From: JAWKJY01 sp041393535
Lineage (GTDB): Bacteria > Actinomycetota > Thermoleophilia > Gaiellales > Gaiellaceae
Reading direction: 5' to 3'
Length of the DNA stretch: 64,000 bases
NCBI GenBank assembly: GCA_041393535.1
Contig: JAWKJY010000003.1
Location: forward strand, 310,001 to 374,000
Part shown: in pieces, positions 40,637 to 48,381 of the stretch
How positions within the stretch are numbered: position 1 is the stretch's first letter
Layout: every line of letters begins with the position of its first letter
The notes under the pieces: model-generated
Database searches by the model: none
Seen by the model: the letters and a program-made list of their open reading frames with translations, nothing else
Told to the model about the DNA's origin: nothing
Made by a program: the position numbers and the translations under genes

Positions 40637-42091
40637 CTACTCGCCGCCCGCGATCATCGTCGCGACCCGCTCGCCCAGCATCATGCAGGTCAGGTTCGGG
40701 TTGTTCAGCGTGTGCCGCGGGAAGACGCTCGCGTCCGCGACGCGCAGGCCCTCGATCCCGTGCACGCGCAGCTCCTCGTCGACGACCCGGCCGATCGGAC
40801 AGCCGCCCGCGGGGTGGAAGCCCGTGTGCATGCCCTCCTGCAGGATCTCCTCGAGCGAGCGCTCGAGGTCCGGGCTCGTCACGCCACGGCTGCGCATCGC
40901 CTTCGACTCCACGACGGCGCGGAACGTGCTCCACGCGTGCTGGAACTGCACCGGCGGCGAGTCGATCACGTCCTGCAGCCGGTGGTCGATGATCGGTGCG
41001 TCCGCCGGGTCGGGCGAGGCCAGCCGGACGGTGCCGTCGTTGTGGTCCTCTGCGATCCCGAAGGCCATGGCGCAGATGCCCTCGTCCTCGTCGAGCGCGA
41101 GCGGGAACGACCACCAGTGGTTCCCCTCCGCCCGGGCCGCGACGGGCCACGACGGGTTGCCCATCTCGGCCAGCTCGGGCGGCGTGCGCAGCGTGAACAG
41201 GCACTGCGGGTGCTCCATCATCCCGCGGCCGACCGGCAGGTTCCGCACCGGCTCGATCCCGAGCGCCCGCAGCTCGTCCTCCGGGCCGATCCCCGAGCGG
41301 AGCAGGACGCTCGGGCTGCCGTAGGCGCCGCCCGCGACGACGACCTCGCCGGCCTCGACGTCGACGACCGAGCCGTCGCGGTCGACGTAGCGCACGCCGA
41401 CGGCGCGGCCGCCGTCGAGCAGGACGCGGTCGACGAGTGCGTTGCCGCGCACCTCGAAGTTCGGGCGCGGCCGGGCGCGGCGCACGTAGGTCGTGAGCGT
41501 GCCCATGCGGATCTCGCTCCTGCGGTTCTGCGGCCACGGCCCGACGACGCCGTCCCAGGCGTCCTCGCCGTTCATGTCGGGCACCCAGCGGTAGCCGAGC
41601 TCGAGGAACGCCTCCTTGAACGCCTTCGCGAACGGCAGCCAGCGCTCCTCGCGGTAGCGCTTCAGCGGGACGACGGTCTCGACCCGCTCGACGTACGGCT
41701 TCACGTCCGCCCAGGCCCAGCCGGGGGCGCCGTGCTCCTGCCAGCGGTCGAAGTCGACGGGGGCGCCGCGCACGCCGATCGTGCCGTTGATCATCGTCGA
41801 GCCGCCGACCAGCTTGCCGCGCTTGTGGTGGACGCGCCGGCCGTCGCGCAGGGGCGGGCTCCAGTAGTTCCAGTCCGTGTCCGGCGTCGGCGCGGCGACG
41901 CCCGCGAAGTTGTGGCCGAGGATGTTGCCGCCGGTCAGGAAGCCGGGCGGGCTCTCCAGCTCGTCGGGGTAGTCCGGGCCCGCGTCGAGCAGCAGCACGG
42001 TGCGGGAGGCATCGTCCGAGAGGCGGCTCGCCGCGGCGGCCCCGGCGGCACCGGCGCCGCAGACGACGACGTCGAAGCGCTCGCCCATCAC
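40637..42091 (-). CDS. GMC family FAD oxidoreductase
   Basis: 484 residues from GTG 42091 (an ATG is the next codon). N-terminal FAD fold V-V-V-C-G-A-G-A-A-G, then G-G-S-T-M-I-N-G-T-I (GMC signature 1), G-A-Y-G-S-P (signature 2), and a C-terminal G-F-H-P-A-G-G-C and N-P-N-L-T. The active-site His is in F-P-R-H-T-L-N. Related proteins are choline dehydrogenase-like alcohol oxidases and dehydrogenases. It overlaps the alpha/beta hydrolase stop and probably oxidises an alcohol of the same pathway. Confidence 0.9.
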   Translation of the reverse strand: MMGERFDVVVCGAGAAGAAAASRLSDDASRTVLLLDAGPDYPDELESPPGFLTGGNILGHNFAGVAAPTPDTDWNYWSPPLRDGRRVHHKRGKLVGGSTMINGTIGVRGAPVDFDRWQEHGAPGWAWADVKPYVERVETVVPLKRYREERWLPFAKAFKEAFLELGYRWVPDMNGEDAWDGVVGPWPQNRRSEIRMGTLTTYVRRARPRPNFEVRGNALVDRVLLDGGRAVGVRYVDRDGSVVDVEAGEVVVAGGAYGSPSVLLRSGIGPEDELRALGIEPVRNLPVGRGMMEHPQCLFTLRTPPELAEMGNPSWPVAARAEGNHWWSFPLALDEDEGICAMAFGIAEDHNDGTVRLASPDPADAPIIDHRLQDVIDSPPVQFQHAWSTFRAVVESKAMRSRGVTSPDLERSLEEILQEGMHTGFHPAGGCPIGRVVDEELRVHGIEGLRVADASVFPRHTLNNPNLTCMMLGERVATMIAGGE

Positions 42092-42924
42092 GCCGCCGCC
42101 CCGGACGAGACGCGCTTCAGGAAGCCGACGACGAGGTCGGTCGAGAGCTCGGGCAGCTCCATCAGGTTCGTGTGCGCGCAGCCCTCGATCACGTGCAGCT
42201 CCGCGTTCGGGATCAGCTCGGCGATCCGCCGGCTGCCCGCGCCCTGCGGGCCCTGGTCGATCGGCGTCAGGACGTCCTCGTCCCCGTCCATCACGAGCGT
42301 CGGCGCGGTGATCCGGGGCAGGTCGTCGGTCAGGTCCATCGCGAGCATCCCGTCGCAGGCGGCGACGAAGACCTCGACCGAGCAGTTGTCCTCGAGCACG
42401 CGCTGGATGATCTCGACCGTGTCCGGCCCCTGCTTCGAGTCGAGGAAGCGCCGGGAGAGGGCCTGCGTCGCGATCTCCATCGCGAGCTCGCGGCTGCCCA
42501 TGCCGTACGCCGATGCGAGCGCCTTCCAGATCTCGATCCGGTAGCGGAGCATCGTGTCACACCTCGCCGCGGCGCAGTCGAGGACGAGCCCGTCGACCTT
42601 CCCGGGGTACTTCGCGGCGAAGCGAATCGCGACCATGCCGCCCATCGAGGTGCCGTGCACGTGGGTCCGCTCGACGCCGATCGCGTCGAGCAGCGCCGCG
42701 ATGTCGTCGGCCCAGACGTCCATGTCGTACGCCTGCACCGGGCGCTCGGAGAGGCCATAGCCGCGCAGGTCGAAGTCGATCACCGTGAAGTGCTCCGCCA
42801 TCGCGTCCGTCACGAGCGCGAAGTTCTCGTGCGCGAAGCCGACGCCGCCGATCTGCAGCAGGTGGTCGCCCGAGCCGTTCAGCTCGTACCAGATCCTGCA
42901 GCCGTTCACGGTCACGTCGGGCAT
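42088..42924 (-). CDS. Alpha/beta hydrolase with complete triad
   Basis: 278 residues. Nucleophile Ser in H-G-T-S-M-G-G (about 101), acid in M-D-G-D-E-D-V-L-T-P, His in E-G-C-A-H-T-N-L. The oxyanion region reads G-G-V-G-F-A. Unlike the proteins at 30091 and 44375, all catalytic residues are present. First gene of the operon with GMC oxidoreductase and dipeptidase, divergent from the third DszC-like gene. An ester or C-C (MhpC-like) hydrolase; substrate unknown. Confidence 0.88.
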   Translation of the reverse strand: MPDVTVNGCRIWYELNGSGDHLLQIGGVGFAHENFALVTDAMAEHFTVIDFDLRGYGLSERPVQAYDMDVWADDIAALLDAIGVERTHVHGTSMGGMVAIRFAAKYPGKVDGLVLDCAAARCDTMLRYRIEIWKALASAYGMGSRELAMEIATQALSRRFLDSKQGPDTVEIIQRVLEDNCSVEVFVAACDGMLAMDLTDDLPRITAPTLVMDGDEDVLTPIDQGPQGAGSRRIAELIPNAELHVIEGCAHTNLMELPELSTDLVVGFLKRVSSGAAA

Positions 42925-43004
42925 CGGTCCTCCTCGCCACGCTGGTCGGTCGGGCGCCGGCGCGGCACGAGACGACTCGTCCGGTCGGGCCTGTCACGGG
43001 ACAC

Positions 43005-43010
43005 TAGAAT
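43005..43010 (+). promoter_or_regulatory. Candidate -10 box before third DszC-like gene
   Basis: TAGAAT, 39 nt before the GTG at 43050, which has its own GGAAGGGG site, so this mRNA would have a short leader. The 125-nt divergent gap 42925-43049 holds nothing else recognisable. Confidence 0.4.
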
Positions 43011-43049
43011 CGCGCCCGCTGGAGTTCAAGCAGGAAGGGGCGTGGGCAC

Positions 43050-44255
43050 GTGGGGACGATCGACCCGGACACGGCGGCGCGGATCGCGACGCCGCCAGCG
43101 ATCCTCGAGACGGCGCGTGCGATCGCCGAGCGTCTGCGCGAGGGCGCGGCCGAGCGCGATCGCGAGCGGATCTACCCGCACGAGCAGCTCGGCTGGATCG
43201 CCGAGTCGGGCCTGCTCGGGCTGCTCGTGCCGACCGAGCACGGCGGCCACGGCGGCACGTACATGGACGCCGTCCGCGTCGTCGAGATCCTCTCCGAGGG
43301 CGACTCGTGCGTGGGGCAGATCTTCCACGTCCACAACACGGGCGTCGAGCTGTGCCAGCAGGTCGTGCCGGAGCCGCTGCGGAGCGCGTGGCACGAGCGG
43401 ACGGTCCGCGACGGCCTGCGCTGGTCGAACGCCTACTCCGAGCTCGCCGGCAAGACGATCTTCAACTGGCAGGTGCGGATCGCACCCGACGGCGACGGCT
43501 TCGTCCTGAACGGCGACAAGTTCTACTGCACCGGGTCGCTCGGGGCCGGGGTCTTCTACGTCACCGCCGTGCTCGAGGGGACCGAGGACGTCAAGCTCGT
43601 CTTCCTCGAGCCCACGACCGAGGGCATGGAGATCGTCGACGACTGGGACGGGATGGGCCAGCGCTGCACGGGCTCCGGCACCATCCGCTTCCGCAATGCG
43701 CGCGTGGCCGCCGAGCAGGTCTGCTCGCTCGGGGACACGACGCCGCCCGAGAGCCTGTTCGGCCCGCTCGGCCAGCTCTCGTTCAGCGCGATCCACATGG
43801 GGATCGTCCGCGCAGCCGCGCGGGACGCCCAGGAGTACGCCTCCACCCGGGCGCGCGCCTGGGTGCACTCCGGCGTCGACCGCGCGGTCGACGACCCGAT
43901 CGTCTCACTGCGGTTCGGCGAGCTCCGCGTGCTGGTCTCGGCGTGCGAGGCGCTCCAGGAGCGCGCGATCGACCTGATGGGATGGTCGTGGCTGAACCCG
44001 TCGGCCGAGTCCCGCGGGATCGCCTCCGTCGCGACCTCCGAGGCGAAGGCGTTCACGACCGAGGCGGGGCTGAAGGTCTGCGAGATGCTCTACCAGCTCT
44101 GCGGCTCGTCGGCGACGCTCGCGAAGTACGGCTACGACCGGCACTGGCGCAACCTCCGCACGATGAGCCTCCACGACCCCGCGGACTACAAGTACAAGCT
44201 GATCGGCGACTACTACCTGACCGGGAACCTGCCGCCGGTCACGGCCTACACCTAG
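43050..44255 (+). CDS. DszC/SfnC-like flavin-dependent monooxygenase
   Basis: 401 residues. Same fold and signatures as the two paralogues: N-A-Y-S-E-L-A-G-K-T-I-F-N, F-Y-C-T-G-S, G-Q-R-C-T-G-S-G-T and the C-terminal H-W-R-N-L-R-T-M-S-L-H-D-P-A-D-Y-K. The operon continues with the triad-less alpha/beta protein; a flavin reductase follows under its own promoter at 45598. This is the most complete oxygenase set of the three. Candidate substrates for the family include sulfinates, sulfides, amines and N-heterocycles. Confidence 0.85.
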   Translation: MGTIDPDTAARIATPPAILETARAIAERLREGAAERDRERIYPHEQLGWIAESGLLGLLVPTEHGGHGGTYMDAVRVVEILSEGDSCVGQIFHVHNTGVELCQQVVPEPLRSAWHERTVRDGLRWSNAYSELAGKTIFNWQVRIAPDGDGFVLNGDKFYCTGSLGAGVFYVTAVLEGTEDVKLVFLEPTTEGMEIVDDWDGMGQRCTGSGTIRFRNARVAAEQVCSLGDTTPPESLFGPLGQLSFSAIHMGIVRAAARDAQEYASTRARAWVHSGVDRAVDDPIVSLRFGELRVLVSACEALQERAIDLMGWSWLNPSAESRGIASVATSEAKAFTTEAGLKVCEMLYQLCGSSATLAKYGYDRHWRNLRTMSLHDPADYKYKLIGDYYLTGNLPPVTAYT

Positions 44256-44374
44256 GCCGATGGCCCGACGCCCGACGTCGCGGGCCGGACGTGCCGTCGA
44301 GGCCGCCCGGCTGCGCCCATCACACCATCGCGTCGACGCTCTCGCGAGCTCGACCGGCTAGAGGAGGAGACCGT

Positions 44375-45169
44375 ATGGCATTCGTCGAGCACGACGGCGC
44401 GACGCTCTGGTACGACGTCCAGGGCGAGGGGGAGCCCCTGACCGTGGTCGGCGGCGACATCATGGCCTCCGACCAGTTCCACTTCGTCTTCCCGTCGCTC
44501 GTGCGGGAGTTCAAGGTCGTCCGCTGGGACTTCCGCAACATCGGCAACTCCGAGCGGAACCCGGCGAAGATGGCGTTCACGATCGACGAGAAGGTCGAGG
44601 ACATGAAGGCGTGCCTCGACGCGGCCGGGATCGAGAAGACGCACATCTGGTCGATCGCGACCGGCACGTTCACGGCCGTAACGTTCGCCGCGCGCTACCC
44701 GGAGCGCGTCGCGTCCCTCATCCACTACGGCCAGTGCCAGCCGAGCGAGGGCGGCCTGCGGGCCTTCCGCGTGCTCGACCTGATCCACAAGGAGTACGAC
44801 TGGCCGACGACGTGCGACCACATGGTCCACTTCTACTCGCCCGACCCGGCCTACATGGACTGGACGGTCTCCGTCTACGTGAAGAACGCCGACCACTCGT
44901 GGATGAAGAGCTACTGGGGCGAGCTGAACGCCGACATCACCCCGGAGATGCGCGCGACGACCTGCCCGATGCTCGTGATGCTCGGCGCGAAGGGCCCGCT
45001 CGGCGCCAACACGTCCTACGGCTCCGGCTGGCAGGCGACGAAGGAGTGCCGCCCGGACGCCGAGCTCGAGATCGTCGAGGGCGGCACCGGCACGTACTAC
45101 ATGGTCGACTGCGCCGAGGAGGCCTCGCGCAAGGCGATCGCCTTCTTCCGCCAGCACCCGATCGGCTAG
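44375..45169 (+). CDS. Alpha/beta-hydrolase-fold protein lacking the catalytic triad
   Basis: 264 residues from ATG 44375 with GAGGAGGAG upstream. Closely related to the protein at 30091-30900: both share M-A-F-V-E, Q-F-H-F-V, A-T-T-C-P-M-L-V-M-L-G, and E-G-x-T-G-T-Y-x-M near the end. The nucleophile elbow is S-I-A-T-G (Ala95 for Ser), and no acid or His is found at the usual places. It directly follows a DszC-like gene, as its paralogue does. The repeated pairing and the shared non-canonical motifs argue for a specific function linked to that oxygenase. Confidence 0.83.
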   Translation: MAFVEHDGATLWYDVQGEGEPLTVVGGDIMASDQFHFVFPSLVREFKVVRWDFRNIGNSERNPAKMAFTIDEKVEDMKACLDAAGIEKTHIWSIATGTFTAVTFAARYPERVASLIHYGQCQPSEGGLRAFRVLDLIHKEYDWPTTCDHMVHFYSPDPAYMDWTVSVYVKNADHSWMKSYWGELNADITPEMRATTCPMLVMLGAKGPLGANTSYGSGWQATKECRPDAELEIVEGGTGTYYMVDCAEEASRKAIAFFRQHPIG

Positions 45170-45180
45170 GCGCGCGCGGC

Positions 45181-45209
45181 GCGGGGGAGGGGCGCGGCTC
45201 CTCTCCCGC
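45181..45209 (+). terminator. GC-rich hairpin after the alpha/beta gene
   Basis: GCGGGGGAGG (45181-45190) pairs with CCTCTCCCGC (45200-45209) over 10 positions including one G-U, 11 nt after the stop at 45169. No T-run. Confidence 0.55.
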
Positions 45210-45259
45210 GCTCGCCGTCCGGCGCTCCCCGTCCGGCCGCCCGCCCGCTCTCGTCCCAT

Positions 45260-45440
45260 CCCGTCCCGTCGGGCCGTGGCCGAACGGGGCGCGTCCCGGA
45301 GGGCCAGGTCCGAACCGGCCCCGTCTCCCGGGCTCCCACCCTGGGTGGAACCACCGCGCCTCCGGCGCAGAGCCTATCGCCGGAAGGCGCGCGCGTCTGG
45401 CACGGGACCGTGTCGATTCCGTGCCGATTGCTCCACACCT
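45260..45440 (+). repeat. Degenerate copy of the dispersed intergenic element
   Basis: In the direction of the following flavin-reductase gene it shows CGTCCCGTCGGG, GGCGCGTCCCGGAGGGCC, ACCACCGCGCCTCC and GATTCCGTGCCGATTG, in the same order as the conserved parts of copies A-D but much eroded. Together with the hairpin and promoter on either side it accounts for most of the 428-nt gap 45170-45597. Confidence 0.4.
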
Positions 45441-45560
45441 CGGGCAAGGGCTCGGCGGCCTGCCTGGACGGCTCCGCGGGCGACTCCAGCGGATGGTTCG
45501 CCGCGCGACGGTCCCCGTTTCGCGGGATGGCCGTCGCGCGGGTTCGGGGGTCGGTCGGGC

Positions 45561-45590
45561 TTGCATCGGCCGGGTCGGACGCGTTAGCGT
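45561..45590 (+). promoter_or_regulatory. Promoter of flavin reductase gene (leaderless)
   Basis: -35 TTGCAT (45561-45566), 18-bp spacer, -10 TAGCGT (45585-45590), then 7 nt to the ATG at 45598. There is no Shine-Dalgarno, so the transcript is expected to begin at the start codon. Confidence 0.65.
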
Positions 45591-45597
45591 CGGCGCC

Positions 45598-46113
45598 ATG
45601 ACCGAGGTGGCCGGCTACCGGCAGGCGATCGCGAACTTCGCGACCGGCGTCGTGATCGTCACGGCGATGCACGAGGGGCGCCGCTACGCGATGACGGCGA
45701 ACGCGCTCACGTCCGTCTCGCTCGACCCGATCCTGCTGCTCGTCTGCTTCACGCGCGAGTCGGACACCGGGCGCGCCGTCCGCGAGTCCGGCTGGCTCGC
45801 GCTGAACGTCCTCGACGTCGCCCACGGCGAGGAGATCGTCCGCCGCGGCGCGCGCAAGCAGGTCGCCGAGGCCGACAAGCTCGACGGCGTCTCCGTCACG
45901 GTCGGCCAGCACGGCCTGCCGCTGATCGACGACGCGCTCGCCCACGTCGTCTGCCGCGTCGAGCGCATCCTCGACGGCGGCGACCACGAGATCGTCGTCG
46001 GCGAGGTCGTCCACTTCGACGAGCGCCAGGACGACGACGCCGAGCCGATGCTCTTCTACCGCGGCGGGCTCTACGGGCTCGTCCACGGGACGGCCGAGGC
46101 GCACGCGTCCTGA
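45598..46113 (+). CDS. Flavin reductase (DIM6/NTAB family)
   Basis: 171 residues. Motifs N-F-A-T-G-V-V-I-V-T-A, M-T-A-N-A-L-T-S-V-S-L-D-P and L-A-L-N-V-L-D mark the FMN-dependent NAD(P)H:flavin oxidoreductases that supply two-component monooxygenases. Near the end, D-H-E-I-V-V-G-E-V is the usual conserved block. It has its own promoter 428 nt after the oxygenase/alpha-beta pair, so it can be expressed separately and may serve more than one of the DszC-like oxygenases. A paralogue is at 17987-18487. Confidence 0.9.
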   Translation: MTEVAGYRQAIANFATGVVIVTAMHEGRRYAMTANALTSVSLDPILLLVCFTRESDTGRAVRESGWLALNVLDVAHGEEIVRRGARKQVAEADKLDGVSVTVGQHGLPLIDDALAHVVCRVERILDGGDHEIVVGEVVHFDERQDDDAEPMLFYRGGLYGLVHGTAEAHAS

Positions 46114-46159
46114 TCGGCCCGGCCGGCACCGCGCCCCCGCGGCCGAGCCGGATCCGGGC

Positions 46160-46165
46160 TAGCCT
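46160..46165 (+). promoter_or_regulatory. -10 box of leaderless secreted-protein gene
   Basis: TAGCCT ends 7 nt before the ATG at 46173. No Shine-Dalgarno is present. Confidence 0.5.
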
Positions 46166-46172
46166 GTCGCGC

Positions 46173-46604
46173 ATGAGACGCGTCCTCGCCTTCGCCCTCG
46201 TCGCGCTCGGCGCGGCGCTCCTGCCGGCTTTCGCATCGGCCGGCACGATCAGGGACTTCCAGACCCCGTCGAAGAACATCGCCTGCGCGTTCGTGCCCGC
46301 GGACATCGCCGGCGGCGCGGCGTTCCTGCGCTGCGAGATCCGCTCGGGCCTCAAGCCCGTCCCGCCGCGCCCGCGGGCCTGCAGCGCCGACTGGGGCCAG
46401 GCCGTCTCGATGACCCGCACGAGCCGCGGCCGGGCGATCTGCATCTCCGACACGATCCGCAACCCGCAGGCGTCGGTGCTCCGCTACGGCAAGACGTTCA
46501 AGGCGGGGCCGTTCACGTGTCGGAGCCGGACGGACGGCCTGCGCTGCACGAACGTCGCCGGCCACGGCTGGTTCCTCAGCAAGGAGTCGACCAGCCTGTT
46601 CTGA
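46173..46604 (+). CDS. Small secreted cysteine-containing protein (DUF6636-like)
   Basis: 143 residues. A signal peptide (V-L-A-F-A-L-V-A-L-G-A-A-L-L, cleavage after A-S-A) leads to a domain of about 115 residues with five to six Cys. The pattern F-Q-T-P-S-K-N-I-A-C-A-F, L-R-C-E-I-R-S, R-Y-G-K-T-F-K-A-G-P-F-T-C and G-H-G-W-F-L-S resembles a widespread actinobacterial secreted family of unknown role. Disulfide-stabilised extracellular location is likely. It lies between two convergent/divergent catabolic units and is probably unrelated to them. Confidence 0.72.
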   Translation: MRRVLAFALVALGAALLPAFASAGTIRDFQTPSKNIACAFVPADIAGGAAFLRCEIRSGLKPVPPRPRACSADWGQAVSMTRTSRGRAICISDTIRNPQASVLRYGKTFKAGPFTCRSRTDGLRCTNVAGHGWFLSKESTSLF

Positions 46605-46657
46605 GGCTCCCGTGCGGCCGGAGCCAGCAGCGGTCGAGGACGCTGGAGGCGGGCGGC

Positions 46658-47410
46658 TCAGACCGCGGTGTAACCGCCGTCGACGACGAGCGCCGTCCCG
46701 GTGACGAACGACGACTCGTCGCATGCGAGGAACAGCGCGGCGGCGGCGATCTCCTCGGGCCGGCCGAAGCGCCCGAGCAGCGTGCGGGACTCGACGTGGG
46801 CGAGCGCGGCCGCGGGGTCCGGCTCCGTCGCCGCCCAGCGCTCCGTCCCGGGCGTCCAGGTCGGGCCGGGGCAGATCGCGTTCGCGCGCACGCCGTGCGG
46901 GCCGGCCTCCGCCGCGATCGTCCGGACGAGGTTGACGACGCCGCCCTTCGCCGCCGTGTAGGCGGCGAGGCCTGCGATCCCGACCAGGCCGAGCTGGCTC
47001 GCCGTGGCCACGAACGACCCCGAGCCCTGCGCGACCATGGCGGGCAGGAACGCGCGGCAGGTGAGCCAGACGCCCTTCAGGTCGACCGCGAGCATCCGGT
47101 CCCAGCCCTCCTCCGACGTGCCGATGGCGTCGCCGTGGAAGATCGTCCCGGCGTTCGCGAAGACGACGTCGACCCGGCCGAGCGCGGCGAGGGCCGCGTC
47201 GCGCAGCGCGTCGACCTCGGCCGCGGACGCGACGTCGCAGCGGACGAACGGCGCGCCGATCTCCGCGGCGACGTCGCGGCCGCGCTCCTCGTCGAGGTCG
47301 GCGAGCACGAGCCGGGCGCCCTCGGCCGCGAACAGCCGCGCCGAGGCGGCGCCGATCCCGGACGCGGCCCCGGTCACGACGCAGCCCCTGCCCGCGAGCC
47401 GGCCGCTCAC
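46658..47410 (-). CDS. Short-chain dehydrogenase/reductase
   Basis: 250 residues from GTG 47410, overlapping the deacetylase stop (GTGA). Classical SDR: V-V-T-G-A-A-S-G-I-G, N-A-G-T-I, catalytic Tyr-Lys in Y-T-A-A-K-G-G, and V-T-G-T-A-L-V-V-D-G-G. NAD(P)-linked oxidoreductase. In the same operon as the PuuE-like hydrolase, so it probably acts on the hydrolysis product or its precursor. Confidence 0.9.
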   Translation of the reverse strand: MSGRLAGRGCVVTGAASGIGAASARLFAAEGARLVLADLDEERGRDVAAEIGAPFVRCDVASAAEVDALRDAALAALGRVDVVFANAGTIFHGDAIGTSEEGWDRMLAVDLKGVWLTCRAFLPAMVAQGSGSFVATASQLGLVGIAGLAAYTAAKGGVVNLVRTIAAEAGPHGVRANAICPGPTWTPGTERWAATEPDPAAALAHVESRTLLGRFGRPEEIAAAALFLACDESSFVTGTALVVDGGYTAV

Positions 47411-48339
47411 GACGTCCACTCCTCGTGGTGGGCGAGCCAGTGCTCGGCGATCTCGAGGCGCGTCGCGATCCAGACGTCGCCGCAGGCCTGCGCGTGCTCG
47501 AGCACCTGGCGCAGCGCCCAGGTGCGGCCGGCCTGGCCGATCCAGCGGGGGTGCAGCCCGATCGACATCAGCTTCGGCGCGCCCGCGTGGCCCTCGCGGC
47601 GCAGCTCGTCCATCCCGCGCACGCAGAACTCGGCGAACTCCGAGAGCCCGAGCGAGCCCTGGTGGAACAGGCGCCCGTCGTTGTAGGTGAGCGTGTACGG
47701 GACGATCAGGTGGCGCTTCCCGGAGACCTCGGTGAAGTAGGGCAGGTCGTCGTTGTAGGCGTCGGCGTCGTAGAGGAAGCCGCCCTCCTCGACGAGCAGC
47801 TCGCGCGTCCACGGGCTGCCCGAGTAGCGGCAGAACCAGCCGCGCGGGCGCTCGCCGGTCGCCTGCTCGATCGAGGCGATCGCGCGGCGCATGTGCTCGC
47901 GCTCCTCCTCGCGGCTCTCGAACAGCCACGGCTCCGACCAGCGCCAGCCGTGCGAGCAGCCCTCGTGCCCGGCCCGCTGCATCCAGCGGCCGACCTCGGG
48001 GTTCTGGAGCAGCGCGGCGCCGGCCGCGAAGAACGTCGAGCGCACGCCGTACTCGTCGAACAGCCGCAGCAGCCGCCAGATGCCCGCGCGCGAGCCGTAC
48101 TCGTACGTCGACTCGACGCCGAGGTCGCGATAGGCCGCGTCCATGACGTAGTTCAGCTCTCCCTGGCCCTCGTTGCGGTCGTCGCCGGCGGGCTTCGAGT
48201 ACTCGGAGCCCTCCTCGTAGTTGACGACGAGGTTCAGCGCGACCGCCGCCCCGCCGGGCCAGACGACGCGGGGCGGATTGGGCCCGTAGCCGACGAGGTC
48301 GCGCCTCGGCCCGGGGACGTCGCGGTAGACGAGCTCCAT
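47407..48339 (-). CDS. PuuE/allantoinase-like polysaccharide deacetylase-family protein
   Basis: 310 residues from ATG 48339 (AAGGAG upstream). The opening Y-G-P-N-P-P-R-V-V-W-P-G-G and N-Y-E-E-G-S-E-Y-S is the typical start of PuuE-type allantoinases, followed by S-T-F-F-A-A, G-H-E-G-C-S-H-G-W-R-W and G-W-F-C-R-Y-S-G-S-P. It is divergent (42-bp gap) from a hydantoinase-like amidohydrolase, the other class of cyclic-amide opener. This suggests a cyclic ureide or lactam intermediate. Of the three deacetylase-family proteins here it is the closest to PuuE. Whether allantoin is the substrate is unproven: no other purine genes are present. Confidence 0.8.
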   Translation of the reverse strand: MELVYRDVPGPRRDLVGYGPNPPRVVWPGGAAVALNLVVNYEEGSEYSKPAGDDRNEGQGELNYVMDAAYRDLGVESTYEYGSRAGIWRLLRLFDEYGVRSTFFAAGAALLQNPEVGRWMQRAGHEGCSHGWRWSEPWLFESREEEREHMRRAIASIEQATGERPRGWFCRYSGSPWTRELLVEEGGFLYDADAYNDDLPYFTEVSGKRHLIVPYTLTYNDGRLFHQGSLGLSEFAEFCVRGMDELRREGHAGAPKLMSIGLHPRWIGQAGRTWALRQVLEHAQACGDVWIATRLEIAEHWLAHHEEWTS

Positions 48340-48369
48340 GGACGACTCCTTCCAGATGCCTGAGAGCAG

Positions 48370-48375
48370 TAGTCT
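48370..48375 (+). promoter_or_regulatory. -10 box of leaderless amidohydrolase gene
   Basis: TAGTCT ends 6 nt before the ATG at 48382. No Shine-Dalgarno. It lies in the 42-bp gap to the divergent PuuE-like gene. Confidence 0.5.
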
Positions 48376-48381
48376 CCCCGC

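Noticed and set aside
47407..48339. Assignment as true allantoinase (puuE) of purine breakdown
   Set aside because: Sequence resembles PuuE, but no urate, allantoate or ureidoglycolate genes are nearby, and two further relatives occur in non-purine contexts.
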